Positions 14,925 to 24,616 are shown, counted from the first letter of the stretch. The stretch: 63,143 nt of DNA from Oscillospiraceae bacterium (GCA_022769565.1 JALEJQ010000089.1:1-63143), one strand, 5' to 3'. Notes: generated by a model not told the origin, from the sequence alone. Translations and numbers: made by a program.

Positions 14925-17135
14925 TTACTCAATTTCCTTTTCTATCATATCTTTCAGACAGGTGTACCGCAAAGTGCGCCTGTCGTTTGCCACCATTGCT
15001 TCCACAACATTCTTCGAACCAACTATAATAAGCTTTTTTTTGGCTCTTGTAACCGCCGTGTACAGCAGATTTCTGTAATAAAGCTTGTCAAAGCCTCCCA
15101 AAAGCGGCAGAATGACCGCATTAAACTCGCTGCCCTGACTTTTATGTACGGTAATTGCATACGCAAGCTCAAGCTGATCGAGCATTTCCGTGGAATACTC
15201 AACTACCCTGCCCTCAAAATCAATTACCATACGGCTTTCTCTTTTATAAACCTTTACAATGGTGCCTATATCTCCGTTAAATATGCCTGTGCCACTTTCT
15301 CCGTCTTTTTTCCAGACAATGTCGTAGTTATTTTTTATCTGCATAACCTTGTCGTTATCACGGAAGGTATAATTGATTCCCTTAACGTCACTTTTTTTGC
15401 TGTCGGGAGGATTAAGGGCAAACTGGAGAGCCTTGTTCATCTCAACGACCCCAAGTACACCCTTTCTTGACGGACAAAGAACCTGAATATCATCAACAGG
15501 CGAATATCCGTAAGCATTAGGCAGCCTTTCCGTACAAAGGCTGACAACAGTTTCCTCCGCAAGCTGAAAATCAAGCCTCTGCATAAAGAAAAAGTCATTA
15601 TCCGTCCTTGTAAGGTCGGGATTTTCTCCGTTCACTATTTTATGAGCGTTGGTAACGATACAACTTTGCTGTGCCTGTCTGAAAATTTCGGTAAGCTGTA
15701 TCACAGACAGCTTTTCGCTTTCTATCATATCTTTAAGCAGATTTCCGGCGCCGACAGAAGGAAGCTGGTCGCTGTCCCCTACCATTATAAGACGGCAGGA
15801 CAGCTTCAGCGCCCGTAAAAGCGCCTCAAAAAGAAGCGTGTCAACCATTGACATTTCATCAACGATCATTACATCGCAGCTTAAGGGGGCTGTTTCGTTA
15901 TGTTTAAATTTAGGCTTGCCGGAATTATCAAATGCCACTTCAAGCAGTCTGTGTATTGTCTTGGCGTCATAGCCTGTCAGGTCGGATATCCTTTTGGCAG
16001 CTTTTCCTGTTGGAGCAGCGATCTGGACCTTCATTCCACGTTGTTCATACAAAGAAATGATAGCTTTAAGCGTGGTGGTCTTTCCCGTACCCGGTCCGCC
16101 CGTAAGAATAATAAAGCCCTTCGACAAAGCCAGTGCGATAGCTTTGCGCTGCTGCTCGGCATAAGTAATGGTCTTTGATCTTTCTTCAACGTCTATCATT
16201 TTGGTATAATCATACCCGGAATCCTTCATAAACGAGTTAAGAACGTTTAATCTGCCGGCAATATAGCTTTCTGCATTGTAATAATCATAAAGATATACAA
16301 AATCACGGCTGTCTTTGTGATAAATAACAAGGTTATTTTCCTCACATTCGCTGTTAAGTACCTTGTCAAACAGTTCTTCCTCAATATCAAGCAATTGCAC
16401 CGCTGTACTTTTAAGCCTGTCATAAGGCAGACAGGTGTGTCCCAGAAAGCTGTTCTGAATAAGTATATGTACGATTCCTGCTTTGATACGTCCGTCACCA
16501 TCTTTGGGAAGCTGCATATCTGCGGCTATTTTCTCGGCTTTTTCAAATTCAAGCTCAATTCCGAAATCACACAGAACATACGGATTTTCCTTTATTATGT
16601 CAACAGCGTACTGTCCCCATTTTTTCCATGCCTTAAGCGCCAATGACGGCTGAACATCATATTTTGAAAGGAATATCATAAGCGTTCTTATGCCGTAAAT
16701 ACGTTTGAATTCAATTGCCGCTTCCTCGGCTTTTTGGGGAGTAAATCCCTTTACCTCGGTAAGCCGCTCCGGTTCGTTTTCAAATATTTCAAGAGTCTTG
16801 TCTCCGAATTTTTCAACTATCCTTCTTGCAAGAGTTGCACCTATTCCTTTGATCACGCCGGAAGACAGATATTTCAGTATTGCGGCAGAGCTTTCCGGCA
16901 GTTTTCGTGTGCATATCTCTGCGCTGAACTGGGAACCGAATCTGGGGTGGGTCGTAAACCTTCCCGTAAGGGACAGCTCCTCCCCTGCTTCTATATTTCC
17001 AAGCTCTCCCACAACAGTGATTTTCTCATTACCGGTATCAAGCTCAAGAACGATATATCCGTTTGAAGGGTTGCTGAAAAGAACAGAATTTACAACTCCC
17101 TCTATATTAACACTTTGTTTTTCTTCCGACTGCAT
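14925..17135 (-). CDS. recD2: RecD2-type ATP-dependent DNA helicase
   Basis: The 736-residue protein has the RecD2 layout. An N-terminal OB-like region (1-75) is followed by helix-hairpin-helix repeats (about 95-145), the Walker A GGPGTGKTTT (346-355), the DE box IVDEMSMVD (about 430) and GDSDQLPSVGAGNLL. The SH3-like and UvrD_C2 part ends with YAITVHKSQGSEFNAVILP, which is motif VI territory. RecD2 is a 5'-3' helicase involved in replication-fork and mismatch-repair transactions in Firmicutes, independent of RecBC. A promoter lies 36 bases upstream. Confidence 0.95.
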   Translation of the reverse strand: MQSEEKQSVNIEGVVNSVLFSNPSNGYIVLELDTGNEKITVVGELGNIEAGEELSLTGRFTTHPRFGSQFSAEICTRKLPESSAAILKYLSSGVIKGIGATLARRIVEKFGDKTLEIFENEPERLTEVKGFTPQKAEEAAIEFKRIYGIRTLMIFLSKYDVQPSLALKAWKKWGQYAVDIIKENPYVLCDFGIELEFEKAEKIAADMQLPKDGDGRIKAGIVHILIQNSFLGHTCLPYDRLKSTAVQLLDIEEELFDKVLNSECEENNLVIYHKDSRDFVYLYDYYNAESYIAGRLNVLNSFMKDSGYDYTKMIDVEERSKTITYAEQQRKAIALALSKGFIILTGGPGTGKTTTLKAIISLYEQRGMKVQIAAPTGKAAKRISDLTGYDAKTIHRLLEVAFDNSGKPKFKHNETAPLSCDVMIVDEMSMVDTLLFEALLRALKLSCRLIMVGDSDQLPSVGAGNLLKDMIESEKLSVIQLTEIFRQAQQSCIVTNAHKIVNGENPDLTRTDNDFFFMQRLDFQLAEETVVSLCTERLPNAYGYSPVDDIQVLCPSRKGVLGVVEMNKALQFALNPPDSKKSDVKGINYTFRDNDKVMQIKNNYDIVWKKDGESGTGIFNGDIGTIVKVYKRESRMVIDFEGRVVEYSTEMLDQLELAYAITVHKSQGSEFNAVILPLLGGFDKLYYRNLLYTAVTRAKKKLIIVGSKNVVEAMVANDRRTLRYTCLKDMIEKEIE

Positions 17136-17170
17136 AAAAACATCCTATCATAAATATTCTGCCATTTTAT

Positions 17171-17199
17171 ATTATACCACCGATTTTTATTAATTGCAA
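17171..17199 (-). promoter_or_regulatory. Promoter of recD2-comF-mreB
   Basis: On the minus strand TTGCAA (17199-17194), 17 bases and TATAAT (17176-17171) precede the recD2 ATG. Confidence 0.7.
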
Positions 17200-17296
17200 T
17201 ATCTGCTTCATGATTAAGAATAAAACCCAAATACTAAACAATGTATTTGAAAATTCACAAAATTTGCATAACCAACAATATTTTTTAACAAAGCTA

Positions 17297-17325
17297 TTGT
17301 AATTTTATGCAATATGTGATATAAT
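17297..17325 (+). promoter_or_regulatory. Promoter of the EAL-domain gene
   Basis: TTGTAA (17297-17302), a 17-base spacer and TATAAT (17320-17325) lie about 80 bases before the GTG start. The untranslated leader of about 77 nt shows no recognised riboswitch. Confidence 0.65.
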
Positions 17326-17408
17326 AAGTTATACATTAATTATAAAATACTGCTATTAACTGCAATGCCCAAAACTATACTGACAGACGTAATCAGGGGG
17401 GAAGTACT

Positions 17409-19331
17409 GTGGAAAAAATCAATTATTTCAATTACTGCGCAGTAATTATGCTTTCAATACTTCTTATATCCACAATATTAAGAAAAATGACAAACGGACA
17501 TCTTAACAGAGTATATATATATCTTGTTATTGCAGCGCTGGTATCAACTTTGTTTGATATGGGAGCAATAGCGTGTGATAATTTTACAGGATGCAGTACA
17601 TCTCTGACATTTTTTATGCATACCGGCTATCTTATCTCCCATAATTTAACTGCGCCATTATACCTTATGTATCTTATTGTAATAACCGATACGGAACATA
17701 AATTCCAAAACAACGTTCTGCTCAAAATATTATTGACCGCTCCCCTTGCAGTGATCCTTACTCTTCTGCTGACAAACCCGTTTACCAAAATAATGTTTTA
17801 CTGCGACCCTCAGTATACAAGAGGAAAATGCTTTGGGGCAGTATATATTTGCTCGTTTTTTTATGTGACCTTCAGCTTGTATCACACAATAAAATATGGC
17901 AAAGTTCTGGAACGTTCAAAGTTTCTTGCTATTTTTACTGTTTTTACGTTAGTAATAATATCGGTCATTATTCAGTTCTTTTATCCGAATTACCCCGTGG
18001 AAATGTTTGCAAACGCAGTTGGTCTTCTGTTTATCTCCATGTTTATTCAAAAGCCTGAAGATAATATCAACACAGTAACAGGACTCGGAAATTACAGCTT
18101 TTATGCCGATGTTATGAGAAAAGCCTTTGCAAATAAAAAGTCTGTTGACGTTATTCTTATCAATATTTCCAATTATATGTCGCTGAAAGATATTCTCGGT
18201 TATGACGAAGCAAATTCAATGCTTTTTACCGTTGCTGAACACCTGAAAAAAATCAACAAGCAGTTTAAGTATAATGCAGAAATATACTATCTTGACAACG
18301 GACGTTACCGCCTAACCTTCAACGGCGAATATGAAAATAAGATAAGCGAAGCTGCCGAAACCATAAACAGTTTCTTTAAATCTCCTATTGAAGTAAATCA
18401 TATGGACATTAATCTCATAACCTATGTATGCACCGCTAACTGCCCCGAAGATATAGACAGTTTTCAGACGCTTATGTTTTTCGGCAATGATTTTCATAAA
18501 AAGAATACATATACGGGCGATGTTATCAAAGCTTCCGACATAATGAAGAAAAAGCGGTATGATATAATGCACGATATTGACTCCATTATAGACAAAGCTA
18601 TTGCTCAGAATAAATTTTCCGTATACTATCAGCCTATTTTCTCTATTGAGCAGAAACGGTTCCAATCTGCCGAAGCACTTCTCAGGCTTTATGATGACAA
18701 ATACGGATTTATTTCCCCCGAGCTTTTTATCCCTGCTGCCGAAAAAAGCGGAGCCATACATAAGATCGGCAAGTACGTTCTTGAAGAAGTATGCAGATTT
18801 ATTTCTTCGGAAAAATTTAAGGATCTGGGTATAGATTATATTGAGATCAACCTGTCTGTAGTACAATGTATGCAGGTAAATCTTGCAAATGAGATCCTTG
18901 ATGTTTTAAATAAATACAATGTTCCCGTCAATAAGATCAACCTTGAAATTACTGAAACCGCCGCCGCAAACGCTCAGAATATCATGTCGGAAAACCTCAA
19001 TACCCTTTCCGAAGCAGGAATAAAATTCTCTCTTGACGATTTTGGAACAGGATATTCCAACATGAGGCGTGTGGCTTCACTTCCGCTTTCAATAGTAAAA
19101 CTTGACAAAACCTTTGCCAATATGGAAGAAAGCCCCAAAATGGATATAGTGCTTAAAAACACAATTAAAATGCTTAAAGCAATGAATATGAAAATTGTAG
19201 TGGAAGGCATTGAAACAGAAAGTCTTGTAAACCGATTTTCAGACCTTAAATGCGAATATATCCAAGGCTATTATTACTCTAAACCCGTACCTGAAAAGGA
19301 TTTTGTGGAATTTATAAGAAGTAATATATAA
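17409..19331 (+). CDS. Membrane-bound EAL-domain protein with degenerate GGDEF (c-di-GMP phosphodiesterase candidate)
   Basis: A GTG start follows an AGGGGGG site. Of 640 residues, the first about 215 form seven membrane helices like the histidine-kinase N-terminal 7TM sensor. Residues about 220-375 are a GGDEF-fold domain in which the signature is lost (LDNGRYRLTF takes the place of GGDEF), so it should not make c-di-GMP. Residues about 390-640 are an EAL domain with the EALLRL signature, the metal-binding Asn and Glu blocks (EINLSVVQ, NLEITETAA), DDFGTGYSN and VEGIETE. These suggest an active phosphodiesterase that hydrolyses c-di-GMP in response to an external or membrane signal. Confidence 0.85.
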   Translation: MEKINYFNYCAVIMLSILLISTILRKMTNGHLNRVYIYLVIAALVSTLFDMGAIACDNFTGCSTSLTFFMHTGYLISHNLTAPLYLMYLIVITDTEHKFQNNVLLKILLTAPLAVILTLLLTNPFTKIMFYCDPQYTRGKCFGAVYICSFFYVTFSLYHTIKYGKVLERSKFLAIFTVFTLVIISVIIQFFYPNYPVEMFANAVGLLFISMFIQKPEDNINTVTGLGNYSFYADVMRKAFANKKSVDVILINISNYMSLKDILGYDEANSMLFTVAEHLKKINKQFKYNAEIYYLDNGRYRLTFNGEYENKISEAAETINSFFKSPIEVNHMDINLITYVCTANCPEDIDSFQTLMFFGNDFHKKNTYTGDVIKASDIMKKKRYDIMHDIDSIIDKAIAQNKFSVYYQPIFSIEQKRFQSAEALLRLYDDKYGFISPELFIPAAEKSGAIHKIGKYVLEEVCRFISSEKFKDLGIDYIEINLSVVQCMQVNLANEILDVLNKYNVPVNKINLEITETAAANAQNIMSENLNTLSEAGIKFSLDDFGTGYSNMRRVASLPLSIVKLDKTFANMEESPKMDIVLKNTIKMLKAMNMKIVVEGIETESLVNRFSDLKCEYIQGYYYSKPVPEKDFVEFIRSNI

Positions 19332-19508
19332 TACTAATTCCAAATCAACCTATAGACAAATCCGACAGCCATAACCCAGCCACTCGGCGTCAAGCTCCCT
19401 TGCAAGGCACCAAGCATTGCTGCGGTCGCTCTCCAAGGTAAACGTAGTTACCTTATTGTCTTTGTTCTATCTGCCGGCTTTGTCTATAGAACGATTTGGA
19501 ATTAATAT
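19331..19508. repeat. Foldback repeat element, copy 1 (178 bp)
   Basis: Starts on the last base of the EAL-gene stop codon. Ends are ATACTAATTCCAAATC (19331-19346) and GATTTGGAATTAATAT (19493-19508), complementary at 15 of 16 positions. An inner perfect pair is CTATAGACAAA (19350-19360) with TTTGTCTATAG (19479-19489). The core at 19398-19427 matches copy 2 (48480-48509, inverted) at 26 of 30 positions and is clearly related to copy 3 (62443-62603, inverted). No coding capacity is seen. It resembles a MITE-like or structured intergenic repeat. Confidence 0.75.
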
Positions 19509-19565
19509 AAAGCAGCTTTTGGTTATATAATATTTTTCACAATCTGTAATATTTTCCGCATAATA

Positions 19566-19606
19566 ATCCGCCGCTCTCCTTTTTGGAAAGCGGCGGATAA
19601 GTTTTT
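19566..19606 (+). terminator. Terminator between EAL gene and M18 peptidase
   Basis: ATCCGCCGCT (19566-19575) and AGCGGCGGAT (19589-19598) form a perfect 10-bp GC-rich stem, followed by AAGTTTTT on the plus strand. It can serve both convergent genes. Confidence 0.7.
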
Positions 19607-19616
19607 CTGCATTTAA

Positions 19617-21020
19617 TTATTCTTGAAAGAACACGTAAAATGCCTTGTAGGTCATATAAACATCGGTCTTTGCAACGATTTCAAAGGGAGCGTGCATGGA
19701 AACTACGGGAACTCCAACATCGATAACGTCCATATTCATATTTGCAAGATATGCGGCAACCGTTCCGCCGCCGCCTGCGTCTACCTTTCCAAGCTCGCCT
19801 GTCTGCCAGATAACGCTGCTGCCGTCAAGAAGAGAACGCACTCTGCCCACAAATTCTGCGGAAGCATCGGAAGTGCCGGACTTTCCTCTTGCGCCGGTAA
19901 ATTTTGTTACGCATACGCCGTAATTCATAAATGCGCAGTTTCTCTTATCCATAACATCGGGGAAAGTCGGGTCAAAGGCTGCGTTAACGTCTGCAGAAAG
20001 ACATTCTGTGTGAGCAATGACCTTTCTTCCGTCTGCACCGAAGCATTCTGCAAGGTCATAGAAGAAGTGGCTGAGATAATCGGAGCAAAGTCCCGTATTT
20101 CCGTCGCTGCCCGTTTCTTCCTTATCGGTAAGAACAGTTACAGAGGTCTTCTTAACGTTTTTGCAGTCGAGGATAGCTTTAAGAGCGGTATATGCGCATA
20201 CTCTGTCGTCATGACCGTAGGAGCCAACCATACTTCTGTCAAGTCCGACGTCCTTTGCCTTGAACGCAGGAACAGCCTCAAGCTCAGCGGAAAGGAAATC
20301 CTCTTCGATCATTCCGTACTTTTCGTTAAGGATAGACATAATGTTCAGCTTGACCTTTTCGCTTACTTCATCATCCTTAAAAGGCATGGAACCGACAATA
20401 ATGTTAAGCTCCTCGCCCTTTAAAAGCTCGCCGGGAGTACGCTTCATCTGCTCGTTAGCAAGGTGCGGAAGCAGGTCGCTTACACAGAAAACAGGGTCGT
20501 TTTCGTCCTCGCCGATATTTACGCTGACCTTTGTGCCGTCTTTTTTAACAACAATACCGTGAAGCGCCAGAGGGATAGTTCCCCACTGGTATTTTTTTAT
20601 ACCGCCATAGTAATGTGTCTTGAAAAGAGCCACCTCGCTGTCCTCGTAAAGAGGATTCTGCTTAAGGTCAAGACGGGGTGAATCAATATGCGCAGCTGCA
20701 AGATGTACGCCCTTTTCAATAGGCTCGCTGCCTATAACGGCAAGGATAACAGCTTTTCCTCTATTGTTGAAGTATATCTTGTCACCCTCTTTAAGGGTCA
20801 TACCGCTTTTAAATTCTGTAAAGCCGCATTTTTCTGCAAGTGTGATAGCCTTTATAACTGCTTCACGCTCAGTTTTTGCATCGTTGAGGAATACCTTATA
20901 ATCCTCGCAGAAATCAAAGCAAGTCCTTATCTCGTCTGCCGAAAGCTTCAGACCCGAATGTTTTTTGGAAGTGCAGAGCTTTTCTTTAAGAAGCTGACCT
21001 GCGGATTTTTCTTTCTCCAT
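19617..21020 (-). CDS. M18-family aminopeptidase
   Basis: The ATG at 21020 is chosen over an upstream frame start because AAAGGA lies at correct distance, giving 467 residues (MEKEKSAGQLL...). Family features are visible: AAHIDSPRLDLKQ with the first metal-binding His and Asp, DKEETGSDGNTG with the catalytic Glu pair, and VSMHAPFEIVAKTD near the C-terminus with the last metal His. The enzyme is a cytosolic zinc aminopeptidase, in related proteins specific for acidic or neutral N-terminal residues. It appears to be transcribed alone. Confidence 0.92.
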   Translation of the reverse strand: MEKEKSAGQLLKEKLCTSKKHSGLKLSADEIRTCFDFCEDYKVFLNDAKTEREAVIKAITLAEKCGFTEFKSGMTLKEGDKIYFNNRGKAVILAVIGSEPIEKGVHLAAAHIDSPRLDLKQNPLYEDSEVALFKTHYYGGIKKYQWGTIPLALHGIVVKKDGTKVSVNIGEDENDPVFCVSDLLPHLANEQMKRTPGELLKGEELNIIVGSMPFKDDEVSEKVKLNIMSILNEKYGMIEEDFLSAELEAVPAFKAKDVGLDRSMVGSYGHDDRVCAYTALKAILDCKNVKKTSVTVLTDKEETGSDGNTGLCSDYLSHFFYDLAECFGADGRKVIAHTECLSADVNAAFDPTFPDVMDKRNCAFMNYGVCVTKFTGARGKSGTSDASAEFVGRVRSLLDGSSVIWQTGELGKVDAGGGGTVAAYLANMNMDVIDVGVPVVSMHAPFEIVAKTDVYMTYKAFYVFFQE

Positions 21021-21049
21021 ATTTATCTTTCCTTTCTTAAAACGGAGGA

Positions 21050-21619
21050 TCAACCGCCGCTTTTGTTATATAAATTAGTATAACCGCGGTAAGCGGTCAT
21101 AACCTTATTGACATAATGCCTTGTTGCAGCAGAGGGTATCTCCTTTAAAGTAACGCCGTCATCGCTGTAATCGCTGTCCGAAAGCCACTCGTTGACCTTT
21201 CCCCTGCCTGTAAAATACGCCGCAAGAGCTGTTTCCTCGTCGCTGTACTCGCTGTAAAGAAGAGAAATAAGATAGGTTCCGTATTCAATATTGTACTCCG
21301 GGTCAAACATATCCCCGTATTTAAGATCCCTTTCGTCGTTCATACGGTATTTTACCCAGTCGAATGCGTCCTCCATTATCTGCATAAGCCCTCTTGCACC
21401 AACGTCCGAAACCGCCGTGCTGTTGAAATTGCTTTCGGTTTTTATCATTGCATAAACAAAATATTTGTCCAGACCGTTTTCCGCCGCATACTTTTCAACG
21501 TATTCCTCATATCTTACGGGATAAATATATTTTTTGCACAAAGCCTCCGCATTTACCGCCGCCAGAACGCCGCATACAACGATCACTATCAAGATAAAAC
21601 TACCAAGCTTCTTCAGCAT
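21050..21619 (-). CDS. Lytic transglycosylase, SLT domain, membrane anchored
   Basis: The ATG at 21619 lies inside the end of coaE (20-base overlap), giving 189 residues. A signal-anchor helix (about 5-24) is followed by the SLT fold: the catalytic Glu in IKTESNFNSTAVSDVGARG and the LMQIM block are at about 55-85, and AALAAYFTGRGKVNEWL is at about 130-145. It cleaves the MurNAc-GlcNAc bond of peptidoglycan outside the membrane. It is the last gene of the DUF951-prfA-sua5-coaE run. Similar small SLT enzymes follow coaE in other Clostridia. Confidence 0.9.
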   Translation of the reverse strand: MLKKLGSFILIVIVVCGVLAAVNAEALCKKYIYPVRYEEYVEKYAAENGLDKYFVYAMIKTESNFNSTAVSDVGARGLMQIMEDAFDWVKYRMNDERDLKYGDMFDPEYNIEYGTYLISLLYSEYSDEETALAAYFTGRGKVNEWLSDSDYSDDGVTLKEIPSAATRHYVNKVMTAYRGYTNLYNKSGG

Positions 21620-22238
21620 TATTGCAATACTCCTTAACCTTATCCGCAACCTCACGGGCTTTTTCTATAAGATCGTCCACGGATTTATTGTTTTTTATAA
21701 TAAAATCCGAATGGTCGATAAAAAACTTTTCGGAATGCTGGGAAGAAAAGCGCTCCTTTATCTGCTCGGGAGAAATACCGTCCCGTTTTGCTATTCTTTC
21801 CGTGCGTACCGATTCGGGAGCGGTAACGCTGATTATCAGGTCACAGAAATCATCAGCCCTGCTTTCAAAAAGAGTAGGAGCGTCAAGAAGAACAAAGCGC
21901 TTGCCCTCACCGGCGTATTCCTTTATTTTCTTCATAATTTCATAGGTTATGTACGGATAGCTTATGGCATTGAGCTGTGCCAGCTTTTCCTGGTCGTTAA
22001 ACACTATTCCGGCAAGTTTTCTGCGATCAAGCTCGCCGTTTTCAAGGATTATTTCGCTGCCGAAGCATTCCGCAAGCTCTTTAAGGCAGGGCGAATCCTT
22101 TACCATTATCTCCCGTGCAATTTTATCTGCATTTATATCCGCAAAGCCCTCTTCGGAAAAAACCTTTGAAACCGTGGTTTTTCCTGCTCCACTCTGACCT
22201 GTCAAACCGATAACCGAAATATCGGTCGTTTTGCTCAT
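21600..22238 (-). CDS. coaE: Dephospho-CoA kinase
   Basis: The 212-residue length is normal for CoaE. The P-loop GLTGQSGAGKTT is at about residues 11-22. DADKIAREI-type (here NADKIAREIM), LDAPTLFES and RIAKRDGIS blocks follow, all typical of the family. It phosphorylates dephospho-CoA to finish coenzyme A synthesis in the cytosol. It overlaps sua5 upstream by four bases and the transglycosylase downstream by 20 bases. Confidence 0.95.
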   Translation of the reverse strand: MSKTTDISVIGLTGQSGAGKTTVSKVFSEEGFADINADKIAREIMVKDSPCLKELAECFGSEIILENGELDRRKLAGIVFNDQEKLAQLNAISYPYITYEIMKKIKEYAGEGKRFVLLDAPTLFESRADDFCDLIISVTAPESVRTERIAKRDGISPEQIKERFSSQHSEKFFIDHSDFIIKNNKSVDDLIEKAREVADKVKEYCNNAEEAW

Positions 22239-23248
22239 ACTCTTATCACCTCGAATCCGGCGGCTCTCAGCAGCCTGTTATAAACAGCAAGACCTACCCC
22301 GTCCTGTGAAGGGCATCTTGCATAAACCTGCTTTGCGCCTATTTCATCGGCTTTTCTCAATACGCCGAAAAGCTGCGCGGCCTGTTCCTTGGCATTATTA
22401 CCGTAAGTCAAATATTTATAGGGATAGAAAGCAGCATCACTGTCATAAAGCATAGCGTAAACGTCCTCGCCGTTATGCTCCGAAACGTATTGGGTAAATT
22501 TGTCAAGCTCTCCTGTGACTATTGTAACATTCGCTTTGGGAGAGTAGTGCTTGTACTTCATTCCCGGCGAAAGTACCTTTTCATTTGCCGCAACAGCTTC
22601 CGTAATGCCCTTGTCGCAGTAAACGGGTACTCCAAAGGCTTTCAGGTCTTCAACGGAAACGTAGCCGGGGCGCAGAAGCCTTATCCCCTCGCCCTCAAAG
22701 GAAATGACCGTGCTTTCCACTCCGACCGCACAGGCTCCGCCGTCAATTATTGCAGGGATACGTCCCTTCATATCGTTCATAACGTGAGCCGCAGTTGTAG
22801 GACTTGGACTTCCCGACAGATTTGCAGACGGTGCAGCAAGAGGTTTCCCGCAAGCGTCAATAAGCTCCCTTGCGGTTTTGTGATAAGGTATTCTTATACC
22901 AACCGTGTCAAGTCCTGCACTGGTAATATACGGAATAATATCACGCTTCGGCAGTACCATTGTTATCGGTCCCGGGCAGAAGCACTCTGCTATTTTATAT
23001 GCAAGCTCCGGCACGTTGCAGACATACTTGTCCATCATTTCAACGCCGGAAAGGTGAACTATAAGAGGGTTGTCCTGAGGACGTCCCTTAGCTTCAAAAA
23101 TTTTTTTAACGGCATTTTCGTTGGTTGCGTCCGCAGCAAGACCGTAAACCGTTTCAGTAGGCATACCCACAACTTCGCCGTCATTTATGAGCTTTGCCCC
23201 ATATTCAATATCGGAACTGTCCGATGAAAGCATCCTTGTATCAAACAT
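22235..23248 (-). CDS. sua5: L-threonylcarbamoyladenylate synthase (Sua5/YwlC)
   Basis: The frame begins at 23266, but the ATG at 23248 has GGGGA before it and gives 337 residues. The YrdC domain is clear (GMPTETVYGLAADATNENAV, KGRPQDNPLIVHLS, then SANLSGSPSPT and GGACAVGVESTVIS), followed by the C-terminal Sua5 domain (about 230-337, PGMKYKHYSPKA). It makes threonylcarbamoyl-AMP for t6A at position 37 of ANN-decoding tRNAs. It sits between prfA and coaE; the prfA-sua5 neighbourhood is widely conserved in Firmicutes. Confidence 0.95.
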   Translation of the reverse strand: MFDTRMLSSDSSDIEYGAKLINDGEVVGMPTETVYGLAADATNENAVKKIFEAKGRPQDNPLIVHLSGVEMMDKYVCNVPELAYKIAECFCPGPITMVLPKRDIIPYITSAGLDTVGIRIPYHKTARELIDACGKPLAAPSANLSGSPSPTTAAHVMNDMKGRIPAIIDGGACAVGVESTVISFEGEGIRLLRPGYVSVEDLKAFGVPVYCDKGITEAVAANEKVLSPGMKYKHYSPKANVTIVTGELDKFTQYVSEHNGEDVYAMLYDSDAAFYPYKYLTYGNNAKEQAAQLFGVLRKADEIGAKQVYARCPSQDGVGLAVYNRLLRAAGFEVIRV

Positions 23249-23268
23249 CTTTTTCCCCGTCCGCATTT

Positions 23269-24342
23269 TTAATCATTCTGTGCCGAAAGCTTTGCCGCCT
23301 GGTCCGCCGTTGCAAGAGCGTCCACTACTTCGTCAAGGTTTCCGTTCAATATATATTCAAGTCGGTAAATGGTAAGACCTATCCTGTGGTCGGTAAGACG
23401 GCTTTCGGGAAAATTATAGGTCCTGATACGCTCGGAACGGTTGCCTGTGCCTACCTGAGAACGTCTTTCGGAAGCTATCTTGTCGTTCTGCTCCTGCAAT
23501 TTTGCTTCATAAAGCCGTGAACGGAGTATCTTCATTGCCCTGTCCTTGTTCTTATACTGGCTTCTTTCGTCCTGACATTCAACTACAACGCCTGTGGGCA
23601 GATGAGTTATACGAACTGCGGATTCAGTCTTGTTTATATGCTGTCCGCCTGCGCCCGAAGCACGGAAAACATCAATTTTAAGGTCTGTGGGGTTAATTTC
23701 AAGCTCAACCTCGTCAGCTTCAACAAGAACAGCCACGGTAACGGTGGAGGTATGAACTCTGCCCTGTGACTCTGTCTCGGGAACACGCTGTACACGATGA
23801 ACGCCGCTTTCATATTTAAGCCTTGAATATGCTCCCTCACCCACAACATTGAAGCTTATTTCCTTAAAGCCGCCAAGTTCGGTCTCGTTGGCATTGAGCA
23901 CTTCGATTTTCCAGTGCTTGGCTTCGGCGTACATAGTGTACATACGGTAAAGAGAGCCTGCAAAAAGAGCCGCTTCTTCTCCCCCTGCGCCGCCTCTGAT
24001 CTCGATAATAACGTTCTTGTCATCATTTGGGTCTTTGGGAAGGAGCATAATTTTAAGCTCATCGGAGATCAAAGCAATTTGTTCCTTTGCCTCGTCATAT
24101 TCAAGCTGCGCAAGCTCCTTAAGCTCACGGTCAGCGGAGCTGTCGTTAAGCAGTTCTTCCGCATCCTTAAGCTGTGAGTCAAATTTGCAGTATTCCCTGT
24201 ACTTCTCAACAACGGGAGTAAGGGATTTATATTCCTTCATATATGAAGCGTAGAGCTTAGTGTCCCCGATAACATTCGGATCCATAAGCTTTTCGCTTAT
24301 ATCGTTGTATTTTTCTTCGGTAAGTTTAAGTTTTTCAAACAT
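23269..24342 (-). CDS. prfA: Peptide chain release factor 1
   Basis: The 357-residue length is typical. The GGQ motif is present ([19 protein letters not shown], about 225-243), and the codon-recognition region and an [12 protein letters not shown] block at about 110 are clear. It recognises UAA and UAG on the ribosome and triggers peptide release. It lies in a minus-strand operon with DUF951 upstream and sua5 downstream. Confidence 0.97.
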   Translation of the reverse strand: MFEKLKLTEEKYNDISEKLMDPNVIGDTKLYASYMKEYKSLTPVVEKYREYCKFDSQLKDAEELLNDSSADRELKELAQLEYDEAKEQIALISDELKIMLLPKDPNDDKNVIIEIRGGAGGEEAALFAGSLYRMYTMYAEAKHWKIEVLNANETELGGFKEISFNVVGEGAYSRLKYESGVHRVQRVPETESQGRVHTSTVTVAVLVEADEVELEINPTDLKIDVFRASGAGGQHINKTESAVRITHLPTGVVVECQDERSQYKNKDRAMKILRSRLYEAKLQEQNDKIASERRSQVGTGNRSERIRTYNFPESRLTDHRIGLTIYRLEYILNGNLDEVVDALATADQAAKLSAQND

Positions 24343-24392
24343 TATCTGTATTCCTTTGCTTCAAAATTTTTATGGAAAAATAATATGTTAAG

Positions 24393-24584
24393 CTAAGGAT
24401 TTTCATCGCTGTGAGCGACGGATTTTATATTCTTTTCTATCTTGCTTCTGGGAACCATAAATTCATGACCGCAACCCTCGCATCTGAGCTTAAAGTCCAT
24501 ACCGGCTCTGAGGACAGTCATTTTATTGCTTCCGCAGGGATGCTTTTTTTTCATAGTAAGAATATCTGACGGGTTAATATTCAT
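24393..24584 (-). CDS. DUF951-family small protein
   Basis: A 63-residue product with the family features PSDILTMKKKHPCGSNK and LRCEGCGHEFMVPRSKIEK. Three cysteines could bind zinc together with a His. The function is unknown; the family is widespread in Firmicutes and often lies near translation or replication genes. AGGAGG precedes the ATG. It is the first gene of the prfA operon. Confidence 0.9.
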   Translation of the reverse strand: MNINPSDILTMKKKHPCGSNKMTVLRAGMDFKLRCEGCGHEFMVPRSKIEKNIKSVAHSDENP

Positions 24585-24616
24585 TTGCCGTCCTCCTGAA
24601 AAAATTATACGTTATT

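Noticed and set aside
14595-15470. A 291-codon plus-strand frame opposite comF and recD2
   Set aside because: Antisense to conserved genes, with no start signal.
17326-17408. A c-di-GMP riboswitch in the leader of the EAL gene
   Set aside because: The leader is only about 77 nt and shows neither the GEMM core nor a terminator.
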